Below are positions 8,864 to 17,446 of a stretch of DNA of 64,000 nt, piece after piece. Location: positions 1,736,001-1,800,000 of the forward strand of contig NZ_CP178621.1 of assembly GCF_047302465.1 (NCBI RefSeq), written 5' to 3'. Every line of letters starts with the position of its first letter. The first letter of the stretch is position 1. A model generated the notes under the pieces. The model had not been told where the DNA came from, did not search any database, and worked only from the letters and a program-made list of their open reading frames with translations. This stretch comes from JACMRP01 sp047302465 (GTDB lineage Bacteria; Bdellovibrionota; Bdellovibrionia; Bdellovibrionales; Bdellovibrionaceae). The translations under genes were made by a program, and so were the position numbers.

Positions 8864-9907
8864 ATGTCTGAGTCCTCATCGCAATTCGAAAAAAGAAAAC
8901 AAGATCATATTCGAATCGCACTAGACCCTCGCTCACAAGCAGAGGGTCTTTCAGGCCTCGACAAGGTACAACTTACTCATGAAGCGCTTCCAAATATGAA
9001 TTTTGAAGAGGTCGATTCGTCGACCTCTTTTTTTTCGACTAAGCTTTCTGCTCCTTTCTTTATTAGCTCCATGACTGCCGGTCATGAGCAGGCTCCTGAA
9101 ATCAATGCTCGCTTGGCACGATTGAGTGCTGAAAAACAAATCCTGATGGGCGTTGGTTCTCAACGTCGCGAATTGGCTGATTCAGAAGCTCGTAATGAGT
9201 GGAAAGAAGTCCGTAAGCAGGCGCCTCGGGCATTGCTGATGGGAAATCTGGGAATTGCCCAGATTATTCGAACTCCAGCAGATCAAGTTCAAGCATTGGT
9301 TGAATCTTTAGAGGCCGTAGGCCTTTTCATCCACTTGAATCCACTTCAGGAATGTCTACAGCCTGAGGGGACGCCGGAGTTCCGTGGTGGCTATGAGGCC
9401 ATCGAAAAGCTCACCAAAAAACTTTCAATCCCAGTCATTGTCAAAGAAGTGGGCTGTGGTTTTTCCCAGGACACGCTTAAACGGCTCTATAGCCTGGGAA
9501 TTCATGCTGTGGACGTGAGCGGCCTTGGTGGTACTCATTGGGGTCGTGTTGAGGGATATCGTTCTTCTGAAGAAGAGCTTTTATTCCAGGTGGCGAAGAC
9601 TTTTGAAAACTGGGGTCTTTCGACAGTCCAAAGTTTACTGAACGCTAAAGAAATCAGTGAAAAAATCCCAGTATGGGCTTCTGGAGGCGTGCGCGACGGT
9701 CTGCAAACTGCTAAGTTGTTGGCAATGGGTGCAGATCTGGTAGGCATTGCTCAGCCATGGCTCAAAGCAGCTTTAGAAAATGAGAAAGCTGTCGCAGAAT
9801 TGTATGAGAAATTGCTACTTGAGGTGAAGATCGCCATGTTCTGTACAGGTGTGCAAAATGTGGGTGACTTCAAAACAAAGAGGGTTTGGAAATGGCACGA
9901 ACACTAA
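8864..9907 (+). CDS. fni: Type 2 isopentenyl-diphosphate isomerase
   Basis: An FMN- and NADPH-dependent TIM-barrel enzyme interconverting IPP and DMAPP, the last step of the mevalonate route. The 347 residues contain family segments FFISSMTAGH, GVGSQRREL, a barrel strand IPVIVKEVGCGFS, VDVSGLGGTHWG, and the flavin phosphate site WASGGVRDGLQTAKLLAMGA. Length is normal (330-350). It is the first gene of the isoprenoid set. The HMG-CoA reductase ATG lies inside its last codons, a 16-bp overlap that suggests translational coupling. No strong Shine-Dalgarno is seen before 8864. Confidence 0.93.
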   Translation: MSESSSQFEKRKQDHIRIALDPRSQAEGLSGLDKVQLTHEALPNMNFEEVDSSTSFFSTKLSAPFFISSMTAGHEQAPEINARLARLSAEKQILMGVGSQRRELADSEARNEWKEVRKQAPRALLMGNLGIAQIIRTPADQVQALVESLEAVGLFIHLNPLQECLQPEGTPEFRGGYEAIEKLTKKLSIPVIVKEVGCGFSQDTLKRLYSLGIHAVDVSGLGGTHWGRVEGYRSSEEELLFQVAKTFENWGLSTVQSLLNAKEISEKIPVWASGGVRDGLQTAKLLAMGADLVGIAQPWLKAALENEKAVAELYEKLLLEVKIAMFCTGVQNVGDFKTKRVWKWHEH

Positions 9908-11187
9908 GTGATATTTTTAAAGGCTTCTCGAAACTCACACGTCGTGAGCGCTTGAACGCGCTTGCTGAAACCGGCGTGCTTGAAACCCGTGATATTGATT
10001 TTCTTGAAAAGGGCGGTCTGAAGGACACAACCCTTGGTGAAAAGTTCATCGAAAATGTGATTGGTTATTTCCAAGTGCCACTTGGAGTTGCTACGAACTT
10101 CCGTATCGATGGCAAAGACTATGCAATCCCAATGGCCGTTGAAGAGACCTCGATTGTTGCTGCTGCCAGCAAGACCGCAAAATGGATCCGCGACTCTGGC
10201 GAGATCACCACAGAAGTAGTGGGTGCCGAGATCATCGGTCAGATCCAGTGCGCGCACGTCGCGGACTATATCGCTTTTGAAAAAGTTCTTTTGTCTCAAA
10301 AAAGTTATCTGATTGAAATTTCAAACCGCGAAGTGGCTTTCGGGCTTGTTCGTCGTGGTGGTGGTGTAACGGATATTTCTGTTCGCCGTGTACCTCGTGG
10401 TGATGGCACTGATATGGCCGTTGTGCATGTGATGATGAATCCTTGCGATGCCATGGGTGCAAACATCATCAATCAAGTGTGTGAATACTTGAAAGAGCCG
10501 ATCGAGCAATTTACTGGTGAAAAAGTCACGATGTGCATTCTTTCAAACTTAGTGGACACAAAGATCACACGTTCCGTAGTGGTATTGAATGACATTGAGC
10601 CAGAGCTTGCGCAAAAAATTGAAGAAGCTTCTTTGTTTGCGCAGCAAGATCCATATCGTGCAGCAACTAATAACAAAGGCGTTTTGAACGGTATTGACCC
10701 TATTTTGATTGCGACTGGCAATGACTGGCGCGCGGTTGAAGCGGGAATTCATGCTTATGCTGCTCGTGATGGCCAGTATCGCTCGATCACTAAATGGAAA
10801 CGTGACGGCACGAAGCTTGTCGGTGTGTTTGAAGCTCCGTTGATCGTGGGTACTGTTGGTGGTGTAACTACGTTGCATCCAACGGCTGCGATGTGCATGA
10901 AAATGCTCGGCGTTGAGTCTGCGAATGAATTGTCTCGTATTATTGCCTCTGTAGGTCTTGTGCAAAACTTGGGCGCTTTGAAAGCTCTAACGACAGTTGG
11001 AATTATCGAAGGTCACATGAAGTTACACATTAAGAACCTCACTTTAGGTGCGGGCGCAGAAGAACGCGAGATTCCAATTGTGCAAAAGAAGTTGGAAGAG
11101 ATCTTGGCGATTCGCAAGCGTATTTCATTGAGCAACGCGATCGACGTTCTAAAAGAGTTGCGCGCTTCTCAGCAGCAATCTCAGTAA
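9892..11187 (+). CDS. mvaA: Class II (degradative-type) HMG-CoA reductase
   Basis: Reduces HMG-CoA to mevalonate. The 431-residue length and motifs point to class II: PMAVEETSIVAAAS with the catalytic Glu, MNPCDAMGANIINQVCEYL in the cofactor region, NNKGVLNGID with the catalytic Lys, ATGNDWRAVEAG with the Asp, and IIEGHMKLH with the catalytic His. The start is set at ATG 9892 (MARTLSDIF) behind AGAGGG; a TTG two codons earlier is less likely. Class II enzymes are often NADH-linked and some run in the degradative direction. With three kinase/decarboxylase-type genes downstream, a biosynthetic role is the natural reading here. Confidence 0.93.
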   Translation: MARTLSDIFKGFSKLTRRERLNALAETGVLETRDIDFLEKGGLKDTTLGEKFIENVIGYFQVPLGVATNFRIDGKDYAIPMAVEETSIVAAASKTAKWIRDSGEITTEVVGAEIIGQIQCAHVADYIAFEKVLLSQKSYLIEISNREVAFGLVRRGGGVTDISVRRVPRGDGTDMAVVHVMMNPCDAMGANIINQVCEYLKEPIEQFTGEKVTMCILSNLVDTKITRSVVVLNDIEPELAQKIEEASLFAQQDPYRAATNNKGVLNGIDPILIATGNDWRAVEAGIHAYAARDGQYRSITKWKRDGTKLVGVFEAPLIVGTVGGVTTLHPTAAMCMKMLGVESANELSRIIASVGLVQNLGALKALTTVGIIEGHMKLHIKNLTLGAGAEEREIPIVQKKLEEILAIRKRISLSNAIDVLKELRASQQQSQ

Positions 11188-11200
11188 CCAAGGAGCTTGA

Positions 11201-12076
11201 TTGTCTTCCTTGGTCCTTTCGGTTCCCGGAAAAAGCTTTTTAGCAGGTGAGTACTTGGCCCTCAAAGGAGGTCCGAGTCTCATCTTTGCTTCAAAACCTC
11301 GTTTTGAACTTGTTGCTAGCAAAGGCAGTGGGAAAGTTGAAGGATTTCACCCAGAGTCTCCAGCGGGAAAACTCATTCGTGATCATCAGGATTTTTTTAG
11401 TCAGCAAGACTTAAGATTTGTAGATCCTCATGCCGGCCGCGGAGGCTGGGGCGCTTCGACGGCTCAGTTTTTGACGGCCTTTGTGTTAAATGAATGGCGT
11501 GAATCCTGCGAGCTTGAAACTTTGAAGTCTTTAAGTATTTCTCGACTTCTGGAGTCTTATTGGAAATACGCGTGGGATGGTCAAGGCCAGCGCCCGAGTG
11601 GTTCGGACTTAGTGGCTCAGTATAAGGGCTCTTTGACCTTGTTTGAAAAGCGTACGGGGATTGTCGCGGTTCACGGTTGGACTTTTGCCGATATTGATTT
11701 TGCGTTGATTCCAACAAACCACAAGCTTGCGACCCATGAACATCTGAAAGTTCTTCCGGATTTTGATGAGTCTACTATTGAACAGGCAATGAGTGTGATT
11801 CGGTCTGCTATGCAAGCAAGTGACAGTGCCGAGTTTGTAAAAGGAATTCGTACGAATGCTCAGGCATTAGCAGATTTGGGTTTGGTGGCTAGCCACACTA
11901 AAGACCTTTGCAAAGAGCTTTTGCAAAAGCCTGGCGTCCTTGCAGCTAAAGGTTGCGGCGCTATGGGGAATGATGTTGTTTTAGTCGTCTATGAGAAGTC
12001 TCATCAAAAAGACTTCAAAGATTTTGTCAGTTCTAAAGATTTGACCCACGGTTTAGAGATTCAAGTGAAGGAATAG
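11201..12076 (+). CDS. GHMP kinase, probable phosphomevalonate kinase
   Basis: The 291-residue protein begins LVLSVPGKSFLAGEYLALKGG, the GHMP-family first motif. It has GWGASTAQF in place of the usual GLGSSAA ATP loop, then RPSGSDLVAQYKG, and a C-terminal KGCGAMGNDVVLVVY that corresponds to motif 3. Translation starts at TTG 11201, six bases after AAGGAG. The adjacent genes supply mevalonate kinase and the decarboxylase, so this one most likely fills the phosphomevalonate kinase step. Similarity alone cannot separate the GHMP subfamilies, and the Trp in the ATP loop is unusual. The short gaps (13 and 2 bp) make it part of one operon. Confidence 0.75.
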   Translation: MSSLVLSVPGKSFLAGEYLALKGGPSLIFASKPRFELVASKGSGKVEGFHPESPAGKLIRDHQDFFSQQDLRFVDPHAGRGGWGASTAQFLTAFVLNEWRESCELETLKSLSISRLLESYWKYAWDGQGQRPSGSDLVAQYKGSLTLFEKRTGIVAVHGWTFADIDFALIPTNHKLATHEHLKVLPDFDESTIEQAMSVIRSAMQASDSAEFVKGIRTNAQALADLGLVASHTKDLCKELLQKPGVLAAKGCGAMGNDVVLVVYEKSHQKDFKDFVSSKDLTHGLEIQVKE

Positions 12077-12078
12077 TT

Positions 12079-13038
12079 ATGACATCGATTTTGGCTTCGG
12101 CCCCTTCCAATATTGCGTTAATCAAGTACATGGGGAAAATCCAAACCCAGGGCAATCTGCCGACGAACGCTTCTTTGTCCTATACCTTAGATCATCTTCG
12201 TACGTTCGTGCGATTGACTCCGCAGGTAGGCAGCCAAGACACTTGGTCAGCTTTAGATGGTGATGAGTACGAACCAATGCGTTTGTCTGATAAAGGACGT
12301 GAACGTTTCTTGGCGCATCTGAAAATGTTAAAAACGAAGTGGGGCGTTGAGCAGAGCTTCATGGTCGAATCTGCAAATAACTTTCCTTCCGACTGTGGCC
12401 TTGCAAGTTCTGCATCTAGCTTCGCGGCTCTGACTATGGCAGCGGCCCAGATGTTTCAGCAGATTAATCCTCAACCTTGGGGCGCAGATCTTAAGCAGCT
12501 ATCCAGTCTGAGCCGTCAAGGATCGGGATCTTCGTGTCGTTCTCTTTATACTCCTTGGGCTTTGTGGGCACAGGAATATGCGGAACCTCTTGAGTTTCCG
12601 TACAAGAAATTTCACCATCAAGTCATCATTGTTGAAGACTCTAAAAAAGAGGTCTCTTCAAGTGAGGCTCATAAACTTGTGGCGCAAAGTTCTTTATTTC
12701 CGGGACGGATTGAACGAGCTGAAAAAAGACTACAAGAACTGACGGCTTCGATGAAGTCGCAGGACTGGAAGAAAAGTTTTGAAATCGTGTGGGCTGAGTT
12801 TTGGGATATGCATGCTTTGTTTGCAACCTGTGCTCCGCCATTTATGTATATGACTGCGGGTTCTCAGAAAGTTCTCGAAGAAATTCTGCAATTCTGGAAA
12901 CAGCAGGGCGACGGCCCTTTGGTGACTATGGATGCAGGAGCGAATGTACATTTCTTATGGCGCGAGGATCAAAAAGAAATGGCCCAAGCTCAAGAAAATC
13001 ATTGGCAGCAGCTCTTTAGAGTGATTTCCTCAACGTAG
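12079..13038 (+). CDS. mvaD: Diphosphomevalonate decarboxylase
   Basis: Converts mevalonate diphosphate to IPP with ATP and release of CO2. Diagnostic segments in the 319 residues: ASAPSNIALIKYMGK at the N-terminus, LPTNASLSYTLD, the ATP loop NFPSDCGLASSASSFAAL, SRQGSGSSCRSLY, and VTMDAGANVHFLW carrying the conserved Asp near the C-terminus. It starts 2 bp after the preceding kinase gene, with AAGGA before the ATG. A related phosphomevalonate decarboxylase activity cannot be excluded by eye. Confidence 0.9.
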   Translation: MTSILASAPSNIALIKYMGKIQTQGNLPTNASLSYTLDHLRTFVRLTPQVGSQDTWSALDGDEYEPMRLSDKGRERFLAHLKMLKTKWGVEQSFMVESANNFPSDCGLASSASSFAALTMAAAQMFQQINPQPWGADLKQLSSLSRQGSGSSCRSLYTPWALWAQEYAEPLEFPYKKFHHQVIIVEDSKKEVSSSEAHKLVAQSSLFPGRIERAEKRLQELTASMKSQDWKKSFEIVWAEFWDMHALFATCAPPFMYMTAGSQKVLEEILQFWKQQGDGPLVTMDAGANVHFLWREDQKEMAQAQENHWQQLFRVISST

Positions 13039-13041
13039 CTT

Positions 13042-13935
13042 ATGAAAACATACTCAACTCAAGTACCTGGTAAGTGGATTTTGGCTGGCGAGCACGCTGT
13101 GTTGCGTGGAGTGCCGGCATTGGTATTTCCGCTACGTTCCAGAGTTTTGGATCTAAGTTATGTTTGCACCACAGGTGCAAAAACGCTGAATTTGTATTTG
13201 CAAGGTGATCATGGCGAAGAATTGCAGCTTCTTGTTTGGGGTGTGATTGAACGTGCATGTGATCTAAAGAAAATGGACCGAACTTCATTGGTTGGCGATT
13301 TGACTATTAAAAGCTCTATTCCTGTCGGTGCGGGGATGGGGGCATCGGCGGCTTTGTGTGTTGCGCTGACCAAGTGGCTGAATTTTTTAGATCTTGTTGA
13401 TGAAGCAGAAATGTTTGAGTTCGCGCGCACATTGGAGAACCTTTTCCATGGCGAGAGCAGCGGTGTTGATATCGCCGTGTCACTGAGTGGCCAGGGGCTT
13501 CATTTTGAACGCCAAGGCACGCGTCGTGTGCTGGAGCTGCAGTGGACTCCGCATTGGTACATTTCCTACTCAGGCAAACGTGGTGTGACTTTAGAGTGTG
13601 TGAACAAGGTTAAAGAACTCATCGCACAAAATACCGTTTTGGGTGCTGCGATTGATGAGCAAATGAAAATGGCCGTAATGACTTGCGAGCAAGCCCTAAC
13701 TCAGCCTGATGAGAAAATGGGGCTCGAGCTTTTGAAGCAAGGTATTGAAAGTGCCGGTGAAGTTTTTGAAAGATGGGGCCTTACAGAAGGCGCTCCGAAA
13801 ACTCATATGGAACTTCTTAAAAAATCCGGGGCGATTGCCGTAAAGCCAACGGGCTCTGGCGGCGGCGGTTATGTTTTAAGTTTGTGGATGACTCCGCCTC
13901 CTGCGGAACTTCTGCCTCAGCTCATTCCTTGCTAA
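13042..13935 (+). CDS. mvk: Mevalonate kinase
   Basis: A 297-residue GHMP kinase that phosphorylates mevalonate. Motif 1 is VPGKWILAGEHAVLRGVPAL, typical of mevalonate kinases (the GEHAV element). Motif 2 is IPVGAGMGASAALCVAL. The conserved catalytic region is FHGESSGVDIAVS. Motif 3 is VKPTGSGGGGYVLSL. It is the last gene of the isoprenoid operon, 3 bp after mvaD. A convergent small exported gene ends 18 bp beyond its stop. The absence of HMG-CoA synthase in the cluster means the pathway entry is encoded elsewhere. Confidence 0.88.
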   Translation: MKTYSTQVPGKWILAGEHAVLRGVPALVFPLRSRVLDLSYVCTTGAKTLNLYLQGDHGEELQLLVWGVIERACDLKKMDRTSLVGDLTIKSSIPVGAGMGASAALCVALTKWLNFLDLVDEAEMFEFARTLENLFHGESSGVDIAVSLSGQGLHFERQGTRRVLELQWTPHWYISYSGKRGVTLECVNKVKELIAQNTVLGAAIDEQMKMAVMTCEQALTQPDEKMGLELLKQGIESAGEVFERWGLTEGAPKTHMELLKKSGAIAVKPTGSGGGGYVLSLWMTPPPAELLPQLIPC

Positions 13936-13953
13936 TACGGGCGCTCCAAAAGG

Positions 13954-14295
13954 TTAGTCTTTTAAGCTCTCCACAACTTCGACACGAGCGGATTCGCACT
14001 CTTTCATATCTTCAAAGAAATAAGCGTTTGCACCGTCTTTACGAATGCAAGTCCCCATGGCCTCTTCAAGAGGAGAAGGCAAGTTTGGGTCCTTTCGGCA
14101 TTGATCATAACTTTGCAAAACTTCTTGCGATACTTTGTGAAACTTAAAGCACTTCGAGACATCATCGACGGGTTCGGTCTTGGTCGTTTTTCGAAGGTGA
14201 GTGAAGAGGTATTTTTCCTTAAAATCATCCCCTTTGGTTTTGGCAAAAACGGGTGCGCTCAGGGAAAGAATAGAGAGTAAAACAATAGTTTTCAT
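13954..14295 (-). CDS. Small exported protein
   Basis: The reading frame extends further upstream, but the natural start is the ATG at 14295, which gives a signal peptide (MKTIVLLSILSLSAPVFAKT) and a protein of 113 residues. The mature part has four cysteines (SKCFKFH, YDQCRKD, MGTCIRK, MKECESA), suggesting disulfides in the periplasm. No catalytic motif. It faces the mevalonate kinase gene convergently. Function unknown. Confidence 0.7.
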   Translation of the reverse strand: MKTIVLLSILSLSAPVFAKTKGDDFKEKYLFTHLRKTTKTEPVDDVSKCFKFHKVSQEVLQSYDQCRKDPNLPSPLEEAMGTCIRKDGANAYFFEDMKECESARVEVVESLKD

Positions 14296-14457
14296 AGACC
14301 TATTTTGGCCAAACCTACGGCGTAGGGTCACGTCAAAAAATGCTCCGGTCCCAGAGCGCCGCGCTGTGCTTTGGCGGGATGTGCAAAGTCTACATTTTCG
14401 GCCCCGAATAAACTCTTTTCTATAGACATTTGCGGTCACTTCTATAGCATCCCCGAC

Positions 14458-15054
14458 ATGGCAGATATCAGTGAAGTCTATCAAATTCTTGGCGTGGATC
14501 CTCAAAGAGCGAATGAACTAGCTCTTGAAGGTTTGCAAGAAGCCAAAGACCAAAATCAAAAAGACAGCCTCAATTGGGTACGCGCTTATGCTTTGGTTGA
14601 AATGAAAGAGTTCGCTGAGGCTCGCCTTATTTGGAGTGACATCTTTATTCGTGATGGCTCTCACAAGGCCCTTCATCAAGTAGGCTTTGTTGTTCGTAGT
14701 GAGGGCAATTTGAAAAAAGCTCTGGAGCTCTTTAAAGAAGAAACCCTATTGATTGATAAGTCCGATGTGGTTGCTGTGGCCGCGAACCTTTATGAGCTTT
14801 GCTATTGCAGCTTCCTTCTAGGAGATCTTGAAGGGGCTTGGGAGTATTTTAAAGAGTACCAAAGCCTTGAGTTTAACGAAGTCGACATTATCGAAAGAGC
14901 TTGTTTCTTTAGATTAAAGGGCGACCTTCTGTCTAAGAGTGACGCTTTCTCTGCACGAGCTGCTTACCAAAAAAGCCGCGAACTCTTCATCAAAGCCGGT
15001 GATGTTACTGGCGCCGCTGAAGTCGATCAGCGAATCGCCGAAGCCTTATCCTAA
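14458..15054 (+). CDS. TPR-like protein
   Basis: 198 residues starting at MADISEVYQILGVDP. The frame is open further upstream, but that stretch has no gene-like character. The protein is made of helical hairpins with TPR spacing (EFAEARLIWSDIFI, NLKKALELFKEET, DLEGAWEYFKEYQ, DAFSARAAYQKSRELF). There is no signal peptide, so it is probably a cytoplasmic scaffold. It sits between two minus-strand genes and is likely transcribed alone. No Shine-Dalgarno is evident. It has the same general type as the TPR protein at 4397 but no obvious sequence relation. Confidence 0.7.
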   Translation: MADISEVYQILGVDPQRANELALEGLQEAKDQNQKDSLNWVRAYALVEMKEFAEARLIWSDIFIRDGSHKALHQVGFVVRSEGNLKKALELFKEETLLIDKSDVVAVAANLYELCYCSFLLGDLEGAWEYFKEYQSLEFNEVDIIERACFFRLKGDLLSKSDAFSARAAYQKSRELFIKAGDVTGAAEVDQRIAEALS

Positions 15055-15067
15055 AAACTATTGCTAG

Positions 15068-16276
15068 TTATGTTGAGCGCAAAAGGTCTGGAATAGATCG
15101 GCGCAGTAGCTTTTGTGTTGGCCAGAGTCCCGCTACGACCGAAGTCAGTGTTGGTAAAATCAGAGCCCCCAAGTAATGTAAGGGCAGAATGCTTAAGTAT
15201 ACTAACACCGGTCTTGTCATCCCAGGAGCCGATGGCAACACGATGCCATTTGCAAAAACGGTTTTGTTTAATAGGATTGCAAGCAAAATTCCCAGTGTTC
15301 CGCCGATAATTCCTAAAAAGAAGTTTTCCACCAGCAAAATACTGAGCAAACGCTTTCGAGACTCGCCATTGGCGCGTAAGGCTCCGACTTCACCAGCGCG
15401 CTCTAGCATGGACATCGAGATCGAGTTGAAGATGCCAAGTCCAACAACCAACAAAATGATAATACGGATAAAGTTAAACTGACTTGAAAGGAAATCCACC
15501 GAGTTTTGATAATAAACTTTGTCTAGAACCTCAAAAGAAATAGGGTCCAGTTTGCCATCTTGTTTTTGGATATCGTTTGCAACAGTGGACCATTCTGCGG
15601 TTTCTTCAAGGCCAAGTGAAAACATCTCTACACGATCGGTGTTCAAGAGTTGTTGGGCCATCTTCAGTGAAATTCGGAAGAAAGTGTCATCAATACTTTT
15701 TTTGCCGATATGAAAAATACCAGCGACTACAAGGTCGGCACCGTTAACTTGGCCGTCGACTGTTTGATTAAGGACGGTGACGTAGTCTCCGGCGTGAACG
15801 CCGAGGGATTCCGCAAGGCCTTTTCCAAGAATGATTGAATCGTCACTTTGGATATCGTGACCTTCAATGAAGTTCATTTTGTTAAAGAACTTGTTTTCGC
15901 GTTCAGCGACGATACCTTCGCCCTTGCCACCTAGATTTACGCCTTTGTTCACGAGAAGTGCAAAGAGGGAAATGCGGGGAAAGACATCTAAAACGCCAGG
16001 AATGTTTTTTAGTTTCTGTTCTACTTCTGCTGGTTTCTCGTGCCACATTTTCCAGGGCTTTTCGTGAACATGGCTATAGTAGCCCGATTGAAAGACCTGG
16101 CCATGACCATAATATCCATGAATGGTTTTTTCGCGGTATTCAGAAAGGATTCCGGTGTTGAACCCCTGATATGTCAGCAAGCTTGTTGCCCCTAGAGTGA
16201 TCGTCAGAATATTGAACAAAGTACGACGGCGATTGCGGAACAAATTACGCCAAGAGATTTTCAACAAAGAGTTCAT
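15068..16276 (-). CDS. ABC transporter permease, MacB/LolC type
   Basis: 402 residues with the FtsX/MacB layout: one N-terminal membrane segment after SWRNLFRNRRRTLFNI, a large extracytoplasmic domain (about residues 45-270), then three C-terminal membrane segments, including the conserved region before ERAGEVGALRANG and a final PTLTSVVAGLWPTQKLLRRS. These permeases do not pump in the classical sense. They drive lipoprotein or peptide release or transfer across the envelope by mechanotransmission. It overlaps its ATPase gene by 4 bp and is the last gene of the six-gene operon that starts at 21678. Its cargo is presumably the product made or handled by the upstream enzymes, which is inference. 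Confidence 0.88.
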   Translation of the reverse strand: MNSLLKISWRNLFRNRRRTLFNILTITLGATSLLTYQGFNTGILSEYREKTIHGYYGHGQVFQSGYYSHVHEKPWKMWHEKPAEVEQKLKNIPGVLDVFPRISLFALLVNKGVNLGGKGEGIVAERENKFFNKMNFIEGHDIQSDDSIILGKGLAESLGVHAGDYVTVLNQTVDGQVNGADLVVAGIFHIGKKSIDDTFFRISLKMAQQLLNTDRVEMFSLGLEETAEWSTVANDIQKQDGKLDPISFEVLDKVYYQNSVDFLSSQFNFIRIIILLVVGLGIFNSISMSMLERAGEVGALRANGESRKRLLSILLVENFFLGIIGGTLGILLAILLNKTVFANGIVLPSAPGMTRPVLVYLSILPLHYLGALILPTLTSVVAGLWPTQKLLRRSIPDLLRST

Positions 16277-16962
16277 CGGGTCTCCGACGTGGTAAAGAGG
16301 CCGTCTTTCATGTGATAGATATTACGGGCATACTGAACCAGTCGCGCGTCGTGAGTTGAAAAGACAAAGCTGGTTTTTTCTACACGTTGCAATTCTTGAA
16401 AAGCTTTAATCGTGCGCTCGGCAGTGTCTGAATCCAGGCTCGCCGTTGGTTCATCGGCGATCACGACATCAGGAGTTTTCGAGATCGCACGCGCAATGGC
16501 AACGCGTTGACGTTGTCCACCAGAGAGCTGCCCCGGGAATTTGTCAGCGTGATCCGCCATTCCTAAGAGGTCTAAGGCCCCTAAAGCTTTTGTGCGGGTC
16601 TGCTGGGCGCTGAAACCCAAAAGAGGTAAGAAGTAAGAGGTGTTCTCTAAGACCGTCATTGTGGGAACCAGATAGAAAGATTGGAAGACAAAGCCGATTT
16701 TTTTCAGACGCACCTTTTCGCGGATGGACTCAGAAGCTTTCGAGAAGTCTTCACCATCAAAGATCAAACGTCCCGAACTTGGATTTTCAATCAAGCCCAT
16801 CAAATTTAGCAGCGTTGTCTTGCCGGTGCCGCTAGGGCCGACAAAACAGGTGAAACAGCCACGATCCAATGTAATGTCGATACCTTTTAAAACTGGTACC
16901 TGAGAATTATTCCAGGCATAGGAATACTGCAATTGTTGAATGTTATAAAGGGGCCCGCTCAC
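16273..16962 (-). CDS. ABC transporter ATP-binding protein, LolD/MacB type
   Basis: 229 residues with all nucleotide-binding motifs: Walker A GPSGTGKTT near residue 42, signature LSGGQRQRVAIARA, Walker B VVIADEPTASLD, and the switch His in STHDARL. The VFQSFYLVPTMTVLEN stretch is typical of the LolD/MacB/FtsE branch, matching the adjacent MacB/LolC-like permease. It overlaps both neighbours by 4 bp (ATGA type), so translation is coupled. It powers the permease encoded at 15068. Confidence 0.95.
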   Translation of the reverse strand: MSGPLYNIQQLQYSYAWNNSQVPVLKGIDITLDRGCFTCFVGPSGTGKTTLLNLMGLIENPSSGRLIFDGEDFSKASESIREKVRLKKIGFVFQSFYLVPTMTVLENTSYFLPLLGFSAQQTRTKALGALDLLGMADHADKFPGQLSGGQRQRVAIARAISKTPDVVIADEPTASLDSDTAERTIKAFQELQRVEKTSFVFSTHDARLVQYARNIYHMKDGLFTTSETR

Positions 16963-17444
16963 TGTGGGCCCTTCATGCCAAGTCTTTTTGCTAGAATATC
17001 AAGAGTGAACAGTGGAGCCATCAAAGTGAAAGCTGCTGAGTGTTTTGGTGATTTCATCGCAGCAGGAGCTTTGCCTTCGATCCAGTGACCGATAAACTGC
17101 AAAAGCCAGCCAATAAAAAACACACCTGCGTAGATAGCAAGCGGGTAAGGTTGGGTTTGGCCCACAGAGATCACTAGCGCATAAATAAGTGCGAACTCTG
17201 CTGTAATTGCTAAACAATAGAACCATCCAAGTCGGGCATAGACGATGGTGTATGTCGCGATGAATGGAATAGCTAGATTCAGGTGAATGCTCGCGTCCGG
17301 CCAGCGCAGTAAGCTTAGAAAAGACAGAATGCCAAAGGCAATGCAAGGCACGCCGATCTCATGCAAGAGGATATTAATAGGATTCTCGTGGCTCTCGCTA
17401 TAAAGATTTAGCCAGTAGCGGGCTTTTTTAGGATCGACAGCCAT
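16959..17444 (-). CDS. Mpo1-like (DUF962) membrane protein
   Basis: 161 residues with four hydrophobic segments and the family head YSESHENPINILLHEIGVP (His19, Asn21, His28), followed by a C-terminal QFIGHWIEGKAPAA with another conserved His. Members of DUF962 include yeast Mpo1, an Fe(II) dioxygenase that performs alpha-oxidation of 2-hydroxy fatty acids. Many bacterial members are uncharacterised. Its position between an Fe(II)/2-oxoglutarate dioxygenase gene and an ABC transporter in a tight operon makes a role in modifying a fatty-acyl product plausible but unproven. Confidence 0.8.
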   Translation of the reverse strand: MAVDPKKARYWLNLYSESHENPINILLHEIGVPCIAFGILSFLSLLRWPDASIHLNLAIPFIATYTIVYARLGWFYCLAITAEFALIYALVISVGQTQPYPLAIYAGVFFIGWLLQFIGHWIEGKAPAAMKSPKHSAAFTLMAPLFTLDILAKRLGMKGPQ

Positions 17445-17446
17445 AA

